DNA of 38,063 nt. It comes from Abyssibacter sp. GTDB taxonomy: Bacteria; Pseudomonadota; Gammaproteobacteria; Nevskiales; OUC007. The notes below the pieces were generated by a model. That model was not told the origin of the DNA. It did not search any database and saw only the letters and a list, made by a program, of their open reading frames with translations. Below, piece after piece: positions 1-9,205 of the stretch. The stretch spans positions 1 to 38,063 of the forward strand of contig JAGLCS010000026.1 in assembly GCA_023146115.1 (NCBI GenBank). Reading direction: 5' to 3'. The translations under genes and the position numbers were made by a program. Each line of letters starts with the position of its first letter. Within the stretch, counting starts at the first letter, position 1.

Positions 1-182
1 GTCGACGCAAGACCGTAGATCAGCAATGCGATGATCGAGACGCCGGCCGCAGCGATCACGTCGGGCAGATAGATGCGCAGCCCGTAGTAGATCGCCACGC
101 TAAGCCACGCGCCGAACAGCGCCCATAGCAATAACGAGAACGCGCCCCAGCGCGTGGCGCGCCGGGCGCGCTCAAGCAGCAC
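1..182 (-). CDS. YqjE/phage-holin-like small membrane protein, partial (runs off window start)
   Basis: Reverse-strand translation from GTG at 182: VLLERARRATRWGAFSLLLWALFGAWLSVAIYYGLRIYLPDVIAAAGVSIIALLIYGLAS..., two hydrophobic helices; sits immediately downstream of a DUF883 gene, the usual partner. Confidence 0.5.
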   Translation of the reverse strand, partial: MLLERARRATRWGAFSLLLWALFGAWLSVAIYYGLRIYLPDVIAAAGVSIIALLIYGLAS

Positions 183-186
183 GATG

Positions 187-459
187 CTATCGCCCGGCGA
201 GTCGGCCGATCAGAAACCCCGCGCCGAACGCGATGCCAACGCTTTGCAGCGGGTGGGCGGCGATCTGCTGTTCGGCCTTCTGCTCGGCGGCCATAAGCTG
301 ATCCTTGCCTTGGTCCACACCTTCCTTCACGCGGGTCTTCGCGCTTGCAGCACGGTCCTTGGCCGTGGTCTGCATGGTTTCCGCGAGCGAACGGACATCC
401 GCGCGTAGCTGGTTGAGATCGTCCTTCACGGTTTTCAGGTCGGCATCAGAGCTGGCCAT
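187..459 (-). CDS. DUF883 (ElaB/YqjD-like) family protein
   Basis: MASSDADLKTVKDDLNQLRADVRSLAETMQ...HPLQSVGIAFGAGFLIGRLAGR: coiled-coil N-terminus and C-terminal glycine-rich TM helix. Start placed at ATG 459 behind AGGTACACC rather than the longer ORF start. Confidence 0.8.
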   Translation of the reverse strand: MASSDADLKTVKDDLNQLRADVRSLAETMQTTAKDRAASAKTRVKEGVDQGKDQLMAAEQKAEQQIAAHPLQSVGIAFGAGFLIGRLAGR

Positions 460-612
460 TGGTGTACCTCCATGTGCATTGCAGTTTTTGTCCCCCCGCA
501 TTTATGAAGACAAGAGCGGTGGGACGATGTTCCGAAATCGGCCAAGGGTCGGTTTTATCGCGCTCGCCGACTATCATGCGCACGGAATCACTTCGCACAG
601 ACATGGACCTAC

Positions 613-1191
613 ATGTTGACTCGCAAAACACTACTGACTGGACTCTTACTGATGACCACTTCCGCCGTTGCCACCGCCGACATGGTCCGCGTGGACATGC
701 AGACCTCCGAAGGCCCGATCGTGCTGGAACTCAATGCCGACAAGGCGCCTGTCTCCGTGGCCAACTTTGTTGAATACGCGAACGACGGCTACTTCGACGG
801 CACGGTGTTCCACCGGGTCATCGAGGGTTTCATGGTCCAGGGCGGCGGTTACACCGAATCGCTGCAGCGCAAAGACACGCGTGACCCGATCAAGAACGAA
901 GCCAACAACGGCCTTTCGAACGTCCGTGGCTCAGTCGCCATGGCGCGGACGAACGACCCGCATTCGGCCACGGCACAGTTCTTCATCAACCACGGCGACA
1001 ACGGTCGTCTGGATTTCCGCAGCGAAACCTCGTTCGGCTACGGCTACACGGTGTTCGGCAAGGTGGTCGAGGGCATGGACGTGGTCGACAAGATTGCCGA
1101 GCTGCCCACCGGCGCACAGGGACCGTTCCGCTCGGACGTTCCGCAACCGCTGGTCGTGATCGAATCGGTGCGCATCGTCGAGCCTGAGTGA
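613..1191 (+). CDS. Peptidyl-prolyl cis-trans isomerase, cyclophilin type, with signal peptide (PpiA-like)
   Basis: Motifs VANFVEYANDGYFDGTVFHRVIEGFMVQGGG and ATAQFFINHGDN; N-terminus MLTRKTLLTGLLLMTTSAVATA resembles a Sec signal peptide. Confidence 0.9.
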   Translation: MLTRKTLLTGLLLMTTSAVATADMVRVDMQTSEGPIVLELNADKAPVSVANFVEYANDGYFDGTVFHRVIEGFMVQGGGYTESLQRKDTRDPIKNEANNGLSNVRGSVAMARTNDPHSATAQFFINHGDNGRLDFRSETSFGYGYTVFGKVVEGMDVVDKIAELPTGAQGPFRSDVPQPLVVIESVRIVEPE

Positions 1192-1925
1192 TCCACCTAC
1201 TCTCTGACCTGCATCTGGCGCCGGGTGACGGACTCACCCGGCGCTTTGTCGAATACCTCGCCGGTCCGGCGAGAGACGCGGACGCGATTTACATTCTTGG
1301 CGATCTGTTCAACGTGTGGCTCGGCGATGATTTGTCCATGCCTGAACATGCCGAGGCCGTGGACGCCATCGCCGCCGCAACCCAGGCTGGTGTGACAATT
1401 TACGTGATGCACGGCAATCGGGATTTTCTGCTCGGCCGGGTGTTCGCGGAGGCCACCGGCGTCACGCTGCTGAGCGATCCCTGGGTCGGGGAACTGGCCG
1501 GCGTGCCCACGCTACTCACACATGGCGACCGCTTCTGCACGCAGGATCGCGGTTATCAGACGTATCGCAGCATCGTGCGCAGCGTCGCCGTGCAACGTGC
1601 CTATTACGGCATGCCCCAACGCTGGCGCGAACGCATCGCCGACCGCCTGCGCAAGCGCAGCCGTGGTGGCACGCCCATGAAGGCGCTGAACATCACCGAT
1701 GTCGATGCCAAAGCGCTGTATGCAGCCGCCCGAACCGAACAGGTGCAGCGAATCTTCCATGGGCATACGCACCGGCCGGCGATTCACCGTATCGGCCGCA
1801 GAAAGCAGGTGCTTGAACGCTATGTGCTGGAAGACTGGAGCGTCGAGACCGGTGGCTCGGTGATTACGCTGGCGGCAGACGGCACCATCCGCTCGCTGCC
1901 GATTGAGGCACCGGCGGCCACCTGA
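1188..1925 (+). CDS. lpxH: UDP-2,3-diacylglucosamine diphosphatase
   Basis: HLLSDLHLAP, YILGDLFNVWLGDD, MHGNRDFLLG, LLTHGDRFCTQD, FHGHTHRPAIH calcineurin-like phosphoesterase motifs; GTG start overlaps the upstream stop. Confidence 0.93.
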   Translation: MIHLLSDLHLAPGDGLTRRFVEYLAGPARDADAIYILGDLFNVWLGDDLSMPEHAEAVDAIAAATQAGVTIYVMHGNRDFLLGRVFAEATGVTLLSDPWVGELAGVPTLLTHGDRFCTQDRGYQTYRSIVRSVAVQRAYYGMPQRWRERIADRLRKRSRGGTPMKALNITDVDAKALYAAARTEQVQRIFHGHTHRPAIHRIGRRKQVLERYVLEDWSVETGGSVITLAADGTIRSLPIEAPAAT

Positions 1926-2004
1926 ACAAGCAGCCGGCGGCGCCACTAGCCGGTCCTTGGTATTTTCTGAGGGTGATCGCTGCTTCTCGGCCAATGCCGT
2001 GATG

Positions 2005-2020
2005 ATGCAATCTATTGCAT
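2005..2020. promoter_or_regulatory. Candidate regulator operator: ATGCAAT-CT-ATTGCAT inverted repeat upstream of the hydrolase gene
   Basis: Perfect 7-bp arms with a 2-nt spacer, about 70 bp upstream of ATG 2093. Confidence 0.35.
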
Positions 2021-2092
2021 GCTGATGCGCTAACAGCCCGGCGCTCGATCGGGCAGACGCCAAAGCGCGTCGATCCAACACTGGAGGCAGAC

Positions 2093-4003
2093 ATGACCGC
2101 AATCCGCTCAGGCTGGTTCGCCAGCATTCCGTTCGCCCTGTTCGCAGCCGCATTAACCGGATGTTCCGGTGGCGATGACGCGGCGTCCGCCCCGACGGGT
2201 GGCAGCGACAATCCTGCTGTCTCGGCCGAATGGTTCGATTACCAGCGGCAGCCCGAATTCGAGAACACCACCCGGCTGCCGGCCGAATACATCACCATGA
2301 GCGACGGGGTAAAACTGTCCGCACAGGTGATGCTGCCGGCCGATGCCGACGGCAATGCGGCCTCCTCCGCGCTCCCGGTCATCCTGACCCAGACCGGCTA
2401 CAACAAGAGCGCCAGTGGTTATGTCGAAGGGTTCGCGTTCAATGCCTTTCTGGTCGAACACGGCTACGCTCATGTAACGGTGGATGTGCGCGGTACCGGA
2501 ACGTCACAAGGCACCTGGGAGATCTTCAGCGAACGCGAGCAGCTGGACTACAAGGAAGTGCTCGACTGGATCGTCGAACAGCCATGGAGCAATGGCCGGA
2601 TCGGCACCTGGGGTCCATCGTTCATGGGAATCACCCAGATCTACACCGGTGCCTGGCAGCACCCGGCCCACGAGGCGATCTTCGCTATCGTGCCGATGGG
2701 TGATGCCTACCGCGACATCGTGTTCGCGGGTGGGCAGGTCAACGTCGGCTTCATCCCTCTCTGGATTGGTCTGGTCACGGGGCTGGGGCTGATTCCCGCT
2801 CACCCATCGCCGGAAGCGCTGTCCACGCTCACCGATCATTTGATTGGCACCCTGAGTTACGACCTGCCGATCATCGCCCAATCCGTCCTGGGGACGGGCG
2901 GGCAGAACTACGACAGCGCGTTCTGGCGGACGCGCTCACCCATCGAAGTCGCGGACCGGATTCAGGTGCCCACCTTTGTCATCGGCGGACTTCACGACCT
3001 CTTCCAGCGTGGCGAGCCCATGCTCTACGACGTGATCAAGCGCAACGCGACCAGCAAGCTGCTGATCGGCCCCTGGACCCATCTGGATGCCTCATCCGGC
3101 GCTGGCCTGCCTGCCGACGGCGTGCCCGACATCAACCACATCGCCCTGCTCTGGTTCGACAAGTATCTGCGCGATATGGATAACGACGCCGAGACCGTCC
3201 CCAACGTCACGCAATATGCGTACGGCGAAGAACGGTACCTGCGCGCCACCGACTGGCCGCACCCCGAAGCCCGCCTGGAACGCTGGTATCTGCGCGGCGA
3301 CCAGACCCTAACCGCCGATTTGCCGACGCTGGAAGAAGCCCCCAACTACACCGCGCAATACCCGGTGCAGGGAATTTGCTCAATCAGCTCGTCGCAGTGG
3401 ACCGCCGGCGTGCTGGAACTGGTGCCGCTGCCCTGCTTCCAGGGTCAGAACAATCTCAATGAGATTCCGCTGCTCGGCGCGGTGACGTACACGACGGCAC
3501 CGATGACCGAGGACTATTACGTCAACGGCCCGATCCAGGCCGATCTATGGGTTGCCTCCGTCGCCGGCACGGACGGCAGCCTCGCCGTACGCATCACCGA
3601 TGTAAGCCCCGGCGGAACCTCCACGGAGATCACCAACGGCACGCTCACGCTGTCGCTGCGCGAGGTCGACGTCAGCAAGTCGCGTACGCTGGACGGCCAA
3701 TCGATCCAGCCATGGCACCCGTTTACCGAGGATTCAGTCGCGCCGCTGACACCAGGCGAAGCGGTACTGGCACAGATCGAAGTCTTTCCGTCCAGTTTCG
3801 TGATCAAGCAAGGCCACAGCCTGCGCGTGGCCATCGGCGCCAGCGATTTTCCGCATGGCCTGCCGCCCGTCACGGATTTGCTGGATCAGCTGGTTGGTGT
3901 GCTGCGTATCGACAGCACCACCCTGCAACCGTCGTCGGTCGCATTGCCTGTCGTGCCCCTGTCCGCCATCGAAGACTCGCCGACCACTGCGCTAACGAAC
4001 TAG
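2093..4003 (+). CDS. CocE/NonD family (X-Pro dipeptidyl-peptidase S15-like) hydrolase, predicted lipoprotein
   Basis: VDVRGTGTSQGTWEIF, GTWGPSFMGITQ nucleophile elbow, IGPWTHLD; N-terminus MTAIRSGWFASIPFALFAAALTGCSGG has a lipobox (LTGC). ATG 2093 has an upstream GGAGG. Confidence 0.88.
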   Translation: MTAIRSGWFASIPFALFAAALTGCSGGDDAASAPTGGSDNPAVSAEWFDYQRQPEFENTTRLPAEYITMSDGVKLSAQVMLPADADGNAASSALPVILTQTGYNKSASGYVEGFAFNAFLVEHGYAHVTVDVRGTGTSQGTWEIFSEREQLDYKEVLDWIVEQPWSNGRIGTWGPSFMGITQIYTGAWQHPAHEAIFAIVPMGDAYRDIVFAGGQVNVGFIPLWIGLVTGLGLIPAHPSPEALSTLTDHLIGTLSYDLPIIAQSVLGTGGQNYDSAFWRTRSPIEVADRIQVPTFVIGGLHDLFQRGEPMLYDVIKRNATSKLLIGPWTHLDASSGAGLPADGVPDINHIALLWFDKYLRDMDNDAETVPNVTQYAYGEERYLRATDWPHPEARLERWYLRGDQTLTADLPTLEEAPNYTAQYPVQGICSISSSQWTAGVLELVPLPCFQGQNNLNEIPLLGAVTYTTAPMTEDYYVNGPIQADLWVASVAGTDGSLAVRITDVSPGGTSTEITNGTLTLSLREVDVSKSRTLDGQSIQPWHPFTEDSVAPLTPGEAVLAQIEVFPSSFVIKQGHSLRVAIGASDFPHGLPPVTDLLDQLVGVLRIDSTTLQPSSVALPVVPLSAIEDSPTTALTN

Positions 4004-4092
4004 GCCATGGAGATCAGACGCGCTATGCAGGCGCCCCGATCCGGCTCGGCAATCCATGTTCGCGCCCCAGGCCAAGCCGGTCAGACCATGCG

Positions 4093-4860
4093 CTAGGCGC
4101 GTATCGCATCGAGTTCCTGATCGGTGAACCCCGCACGCAGACGCGCAGGTCGATTGATCGGCCCGCGCGCAGCGGCCACGCCGTAGTGGTCCAGCAGGCG
4201 CGGAAATGTCGCGGCGGCGTCGACGCCCTGGCGGTCACAAAGATAGCGAAACCAGCGGGAACCGATTTCGACGTGGCGTTCCTCCTCGGCGAGAATCACC
4301 CGCAGGTGCTCGACGGTGGCATCGTCACCGGCATCCAGCAGCCGCTCGATCATGCCCGGCGTCACATCCAGTCCGCGGGCTTCCAGCACGCGCGGAACCA
4401 GCGCCATGCGGTGCATGGCATCGCCAGCGGTCTTTTCCGCCATCTCCCATAGCCCGTTGTGCGCAGGCAGGTCGCCATAAGCGATGCCTAGTTCGGCCAA
4501 CCGCCCGGCCAGCCGCATGAAATGTCGCGCCTCGTCCTGCGCCACACTCAGCCAGTCGTCGTAGTACTCGGCGGGCATGCCGGCAAATCGCAGCACGGCA
4601 TCCAGGGCCAGATTGATCGCATTGAACTCGATGTGGGCGACGGCGTGGACCAGGGCAGCCCGACCCGCTGCAGACCCGAGCTTGCGCTTACGCACCTTGG
4701 ACGGATGGAGCAGCTGCGGGGCAGCCGGCCGGCCCGGCTGTGCGGGCATCGTCGTCTGCACGTCGTCGACTCCGGCGGTTTGCAGCGCCAGCACAAGCCG
4801 GCACTTATCCGCGGGTGCGGACGCCAGATACGCCGCCAGCACCGGGCTGGCCCTGCTCAT
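4093..4860 (-). CDS. DUF455 family ferritin-like protein
   Basis: HIEFNAINLALDAVLRFAGMP, DEARHFMRLAGRL, EEERHVEIGSRWFRYLC; helical E-x-x-H metal-binding signatures. Confidence 0.85.
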   Translation of the reverse strand: MSRASPVLAAYLASAPADKCRLVLALQTAGVDDVQTTMPAQPGRPAAPQLLHPSKVRKRKLGSAAGRAALVHAVAHIEFNAINLALDAVLRFAGMPAEYYDDWLSVAQDEARHFMRLAGRLAELGIAYGDLPAHNGLWEMAEKTAGDAMHRMALVPRVLEARGLDVTPGMIERLLDAGDDATVEHLRVILAEEERHVEIGSRWFRYLCDRQGVDAAATFPRLLDHYGVAAARGPINRPARLRAGFTDQELDAIRA

Positions 4861-6056
4861 CGCAAACCGCGGTCTAGATCTTTGATCAGGTCGTCCGAAT
4901 CTTCCAGCCCCACCGAGAGCCGCACCAGCCCGTCGTTGATGCCCGCCTTGGCGCGCAATTCGGGGCCGATACGGTAATGCGTGGTCGTTGGCGGATGCGT
5001 GATCGTGCTCCGCGTGTCTCCGAGATTGGCGGTGATGGAGAACAGCCGCGTCGCATTGATCAGCCTGAACGCCGCCGCCTGACCGCCCCGCAGATCAAAG
5101 GCGACGATCGCGCCATGCGCCGATTGCTGGGCATTGGCCAGGGCATGCTGGGGATGGTCGGGCAACCCGGTGTAGTACACACGCTCCACGGCTGGATGCG
5201 CATCCAGCCAAGCGGCCAGGCGCTCGGCGCGCTCGCAATGTGCCTGCATCCGAACCGCAAGGGTTTCCAGCCCCTTCAGGAAGATCCATGCATTGAACGG
5301 GCTCATGCAGGGACCCGCCGTGCGCAATACGCTGAACACGTCTTCGCCGACGATCTTGGCATCGCCAACCACTGCGCCACCCACGGCACGCCCCTGGCCG
5401 TCGAGGAACTTGGTCGCCGAATGCAGCACCAGATGCGCACCCAGATCCAGGGGTTTTTGCAGGGCCGGCGTACAGAAGCAGTTGTCGATGGCCAGCAGCA
5501 CGCCCACGTCGCGGGCGATGTCCGCCAGCGCCGGAATGTCGGTGAGCTCACACAGCGGGTTGGTCGGGCTCTCGGCCAGAAACAGCCGCGTGTTCGGCCG
5601 CACGGCCGCGCGCCAGCCATCGGTGTCGGCCGGGGCGACATAGCTGGTCTCCACCCCGAAACGACCGATGATGTTGTTCAGCAGCCCCGTGGTGGAGCCA
5701 AACAAGCCCTGCGCCGCGACCAAGTGATCGCCCGTGCGCAATGTCGCCAGCAACAGCGCCAGAATCGCGCTCATACCGGAGGCCGTCGCGACCGCGGTAT
5801 CGCCCCCTTCCATGGCCGCCAGCTTGCGCTCGAAACCCTGCACCGTGGGGTTGGTGAACCGCGAGTAGATCAGGCCCGGCTCGTCACCAGAAAACCGGCG
5901 GGCTGCCGCCTCGGCGCTGTCGAATACAAAACTGGAGGTGGCGTGAATCGCGGCCGAATGCTCACCAAACTCCGAGCGCATCTCCCCCGCACGCACGCCC
6001 AGAGTCGCTGTACCCCACGTGGGGTCGGGATCGGTAGGTCTGCTTGGGTCGCTCAT
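4857..6056 (-). CDS. metZ: O-succinylhomoserine sulfhydrylase
   Basis: Cys/Met metabolism PLP enzyme: VATASGMSAILALLLATLRTGDHLV, ESPTNPLCELTDIPALA, LHSATKFLDGQGR (PLP lysine), ITANLGDTRSTITHPPTTTH; follows purF as in related genomes. Confidence 0.92.
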   Translation of the reverse strand: MSDPSRPTDPDPTWGTATLGVRAGEMRSEFGEHSAAIHATSSFVFDSAEAAARRFSGDEPGLIYSRFTNPTVQGFERKLAAMEGGDTAVATASGMSAILALLLATLRTGDHLVAAQGLFGSTTGLLNNIIGRFGVETSYVAPADTDGWRAAVRPNTRLFLAESPTNPLCELTDIPALADIARDVGVLLAIDNCFCTPALQKPLDLGAHLVLHSATKFLDGQGRAVGGAVVGDAKIVGEDVFSVLRTAGPCMSPFNAWIFLKGLETLAVRMQAHCERAERLAAWLDAHPAVERVYYTGLPDHPQHALANAQQSAHGAIVAFDLRGGQAAAFRLINATRLFSITANLGDTRSTITHPPTTTHYRIGPELRAKAGINDGLVRLSVGLEDSDDLIKDLDRGLR

Positions 6057-6098
6057 CGTTTCAAGCGGGTCGCCATGGGCTGCGCAGCATGCCGTAAC

Positions 6099-6123
6099 GC
6101 GGCGCCGGCGTCACCGGCGCCGC
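6099..6123 (-). terminator. GC-rich stem-loop (10-bp arms, 5-nt loop) between purF and metZ; terminator- or processing-like, no U-tract
   Basis: GCGGCGCCGG-CGTCA-CCGGCGCCGC perfect inverted repeat just after the purF stop. Confidence 0.35.
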
Positions 6124-6129
6124 CTATGC

Positions 6130-7641
6130 TTACGCGGTGTTGTGAATCTCGATCACCGGCTGGCCGATCCGGCGGCGCGCATCCTTGGCGGCGTCGCTGC
6201 GGAACAACTCGAGCTGGTTCAGGTAGTCCGCATCGACGTCCTGCGTCGGATACCGCCCGTCGAACACCGAGGTGTCAAAGTCCTTCAGGTGCGGATTGCC
6301 CACACGGACGGCCTCGATCAGGTCGTTGAGATCCTGGTAGATCAGCCGGTCGGCGCCCAGCAGGCGCTCCAGCTCTTCGTGGCTGCGGCCATGGGCCACC
6401 AGTTCGCTGGCCGCCGGCATGTCGATGCCGTAGACATTGGGGTAGCGCACCGGCGGCGCGGCCGAGGCGAAATAAACCTTCTCGGCGCCGGCATCGCGCG
6501 CCATCTGGATGATCTCGCGCGATGTCGTGCCCCGCACGATGGAATCGTCCACCAGCAGCACGTTCTTGCCGCGAAACTCCAAATCAATCGGATTGAGCTT
6601 CTGCCGCACCGATTTCCGACGCTGCGCCTGCCCCGGCATGATGAAGGTGCGCCCGATGTAGCGGTTCTTGATAAACCCTTCGCGGTACGGCACATCCAGA
6701 TCGTTGGCCAGCTGCACGGCTGCTGTGCGGCTGGTGTCCGGAATCGGGATCACCACGTCAATGTCATGCTCACCCCAGTCACGCCGGATCTTGTCGGCCA
6801 GCGTCGCACCCATGCGCAGGCGGGCCTTGTAAACGTAGACGTCGTCGATCACCGAATCCGGCCGCGCGAGGTACACGTACTCGAAAATGCAGGTGGCGTA
6901 GGTCGCCGCCGGCGCGCATTGGCGTGTGGCGATCAGGCCATCGGTGGAGATGAACACCGCCTGCCCCGGCTGGATATCGCCAATGAGTTCAAAGCCCAGG
7001 CTGTCCAGCGCCACGCTTTCCGAGGCGATGATGAAGTCCGTGCCCTCGGGCGTTTCGCGCTTGCCGTACACCACGGGACGGATGCCATGCGGATCGCGAA
7101 AACCGACCATGCCCACACCGCTGATCATCGCCACGGCCGCATAGGCGCCGCGGCAGCGCTCATGGACGCGCGAGATCGACTCGAACACATCCTCGGCGGT
7201 CAGCCGCAGCTTGTCCCGTTCCATCAACTCGTGGGCAAAGATGTTCAGCAGGATTTCGGAGTCGGAATCGGTGTTGATGTGCCGGCGGTCCTGGATGAAC
7301 AGCTCGCGTTTAAGCAGGTCGGCATTGGTGAGGTTACCGTTATGCGCCAGTGCGACACCAAACGGCGAATTCACGTAGAACGGCTGCGCCTCGGCGCTGG
7401 AGTCGCAGCCGGCCGTGGGATACCGCACATGGGCGATGCCCATGTTGCCGACCAGGGATTCCATGTGTGCCTGTGAAAACACATCGCGAACCAGTCCGTT
7501 CTCCTTGCGGAGATAAAGCCGCCCGTCGGCATCGGTCATGATGCCGGCAGCGTCCTGCCCGCGATGCTGCAGCACGGTCAGGGCGTCGTACAGCTCCTGA
7601 TTCACGGGCTGGTGAGACACGATTCCGGCAATTCCGCACAT
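6130..7641 (-). CDS. purF: Amidophosphoribosyltransferase
   Basis: [35 protein letters not shown]-terminal Ntn glutaminase; [20 protein letters not shown] motif. Confidence 0.97.
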   Translation of the reverse strand: MCGIAGIVSHQPVNQELYDALTVLQHRGQDAAGIMTDADGRLYLRKENGLVRDVFSQAHMESLVGNMGIAHVRYPTAGCDSSAEAQPFYVNSPFGVALAHNGNLTNADLLKRELFIQDRRHINTDSDSEILLNIFAHELMERDKLRLTAEDVFESISRVHERCRGAYAAVAMISGVGMVGFRDPHGIRPVVYGKRETPEGTDFIIASESVALDSLGFELIGDIQPGQAVFISTDGLIATRQCAPAATYATCIFEYVYLARPDSVIDDVYVYKARLRMGATLADKIRRDWGEHDIDVVIPIPDTSRTAAVQLANDLDVPYREGFIKNRYIGRTFIMPGQAQRRKSVRQKLNPIDLEFRGKNVLLVDDSIVRGTTSREIIQMARDAGAEKVYFASAAPPVRYPNVYGIDMPAASELVAHGRSHEELERLLGADRLIYQDLNDLIEAVRVGNPHLKDFDTSVFDGRYPTQDVDADYLNQLELFRSDAAKDARRRIGQPVIEIHNTA

Positions 7642-7676
7642 AACTTGTGTCCGTTTAAATCAAACCTGTGGCGTCG

Positions 7677-8195
7677 TTACTCGCCACTTTGTTCCGTGAC
7701 CGCACGCTCGATCACGGTCTGCGACCAATCGTCCGGCAAAAAGCCCCGGACCCAGTCCGCCATCTCTTCAAAATGATGAAGAAAAGCCGAAGCCTGCCAC
7801 CACGGATCCTGCTGCACCGGCGTAAAGATTTGCGCGGCCATGACCAGCACAGTGACCAGAATCAGGCCGCGGGCGATGCCAAACAACACGCCAACCATTC
7901 GATCAGTGCCGGCGAAATAGGTTTTCTTGACCAGTTCAGTCAGGAAATGTGTGCCGATCGCGCCGAGAATCAAGACCAGCAGGAATAAAAGGACATACCC
8001 AAGCCCCAAACGGGCCGAGGGCGCCGAAATATACGGTTCGAACAGGCTCGCGACGGTGGATGCGAACCGGATCGATACCCAGAACGCCACGATCCAGGTC
8101 GTCAGCGAACAGGCTTCCTTGATGAAGCCCCGAAACAGGCTGATCACCGCCGATACTGCGACGATGGCCAGAATGAGATAGTCGACCCAGACCAT
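7677..8195 (-). CDS. cvpA: CvpA family membrane protein
   Basis: MVWVDYLILAIVAVSAVISLFRGFIKEACSLTTWIVAFWVSIRFA; adjacent to purF. Confidence 0.92.
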   Translation of the reverse strand: MVWVDYLILAIVAVSAVISLFRGFIKEACSLTTWIVAFWVSIRFASTVASLFEPYISAPSARLGLGYVLLFLLVLILGAIGTHFLTELVKKTYFAGTDRMVGVLFGIARGLILVTVLVMAAQIFTPVQQDPWWQASAFLHHFEEMADWVRGFLPDDWSQTVIERAVTEQSGE

Positions 8196-8359
8196 GGCAG
8201 ATCAGCCGCGCGACGATGCTACGAGAGGACGCAAGCGATCAACCGGGCTGGAACTGTGACCACAAGGATGCATTGCAGCGATCGAAGGTGTGGAGGCACA
8301 TGGTCCGGTCCGAAACGGCAATTCGCGAAGCCTGTCGGCGGCGCCGACGACGGTGTCAT

Positions 8360-8388
8360 AGTGTAGCAACAATCCGCCGTGGGCCGAA
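8360..8388 (-). promoter_or_regulatory. Weak candidate promoter for cvpA-purF
   Basis: Minus strand TACACT -10-like, 17-nt spacer, poor -35 (TTCGGC), within a 218-bp gap upstream of cvpA. Confidence 0.25.
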
Positions 8389-8413
8389 TGCGGAATCGGC
8401 GACCGCGGGCCGA

Positions 8414-9205
8414 TCACTTCGGCGCGATGAGTTGCCCCGATTCGCCGATCTTGGTCTTGAGACTGCTCTGCGCAGCACGCGCCCCCCGCTCCGTCGCGTA
8501 CGGCCCCACATAAAGGCGGGTATAGGTCTTGCCGCCGACCTGCACCGGTTCGAGCTGGGTCTGAAAATCACCATCACGTAGCCGGGCGGCCGTTCGCTCG
8601 GCATTGCTCCGGTCACCGTATGAGGCCACGCGGACGCGCCAGCCTGCCGCCGGATCCGCCGGCGCCGCCGGTTTCGCCGTGCTCGGCGCTGGCTTGCTCG
8701 GCGCTGGTTTGGTCGTGGCAGGCTCGTCGGCCTTGGTCTCGCGCGCTGGCGCGGTACCGGCGATTTGCGCATAGAGGTCGTTCTTTGCCGGCGCGGTTGG
8801 CTCGGTCTTGCTCGAGCTTGTCGCAGCAGGCGACTCAGCTGCCTTCGCGGGTTCAGTGCGCTGCGGAGCCGGATCGCTTGATGGCCGCGGTTTGGTGGTT
8901 GGCTTAGTCGGCGGCTTGGGTCTGGACGTCTCGACCGCTGCCGGGGTGTCCGCGACCCGCGACTCCGCCCGTTGCGCCTGCGCCGTGCGCTGCGAGTCCG
9001 ACACTTCGGCGGGCTCATCGCGCGGCGTGGGCGTTTGCCGCTGTGCCAGCGCCGGCGGTTTTTCCAGCCCCGGCTGCACGATGATCACGTTGCCCGCCGG
9101 TGCCGCGCGCTCCTTGGGGCCGCCGAGTAGCGCGCCGAGTACCAACAGCGCCACGCCAACCAACACGGCGGCGCCCAGCAATCTGGCCTTGAGAGCATTA
9201 GTCAT
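8414..9205 (-). CDS. SPOR domain-containing membrane protein (DedD-like)
   Basis: N-terminal TM LLGAAVLVGVALLVLGALL, Pro/Ala/Lys-rich linker, C-terminal WRVRVASYGDRSNAERTAARLRDGDFQTQ...TRLYVGPYATERGA SPOR repeat. Confidence 0.88.
   Translation of the reverse strand: MTNALKARLLGAAVLVGVALLVLGALLGGPKERAAPAGNVIIVQPGLEKPPALAQRQTPTPRDEPAEVSDSQRTAQAQRAESRVADTPAAVETSRPKPPTKPTTKPRPSSDPAPQRTEPAKAAESPAATSSSKTEPTAPAKNDLYAQIAGTAPARETKADEPATTKPAPSKPAPSTAKPAAPADPAAGWRVRVASYGDRSNAERTAARLRDGDFQTQLEPVQVGGKTYTRLYVGPYATERGARAAQSSLKTKIGESGQLIAPK

Noticed and set aside
4977-7476. Long plus-strand ORFs (450 aa and 485 aa) opposite metZ and purF
   Set aside because: Mirror ORFs expected from high-GC codon bias; translations are low-complexity with no family motifs, while the minus-strand genes are unambiguous.
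8202-8417. 71-aa minus-strand ORF in the SPOR-cvpA gap
   Set aside because: No SD, no motif, composition typical of spurious GC-rich ORFs.
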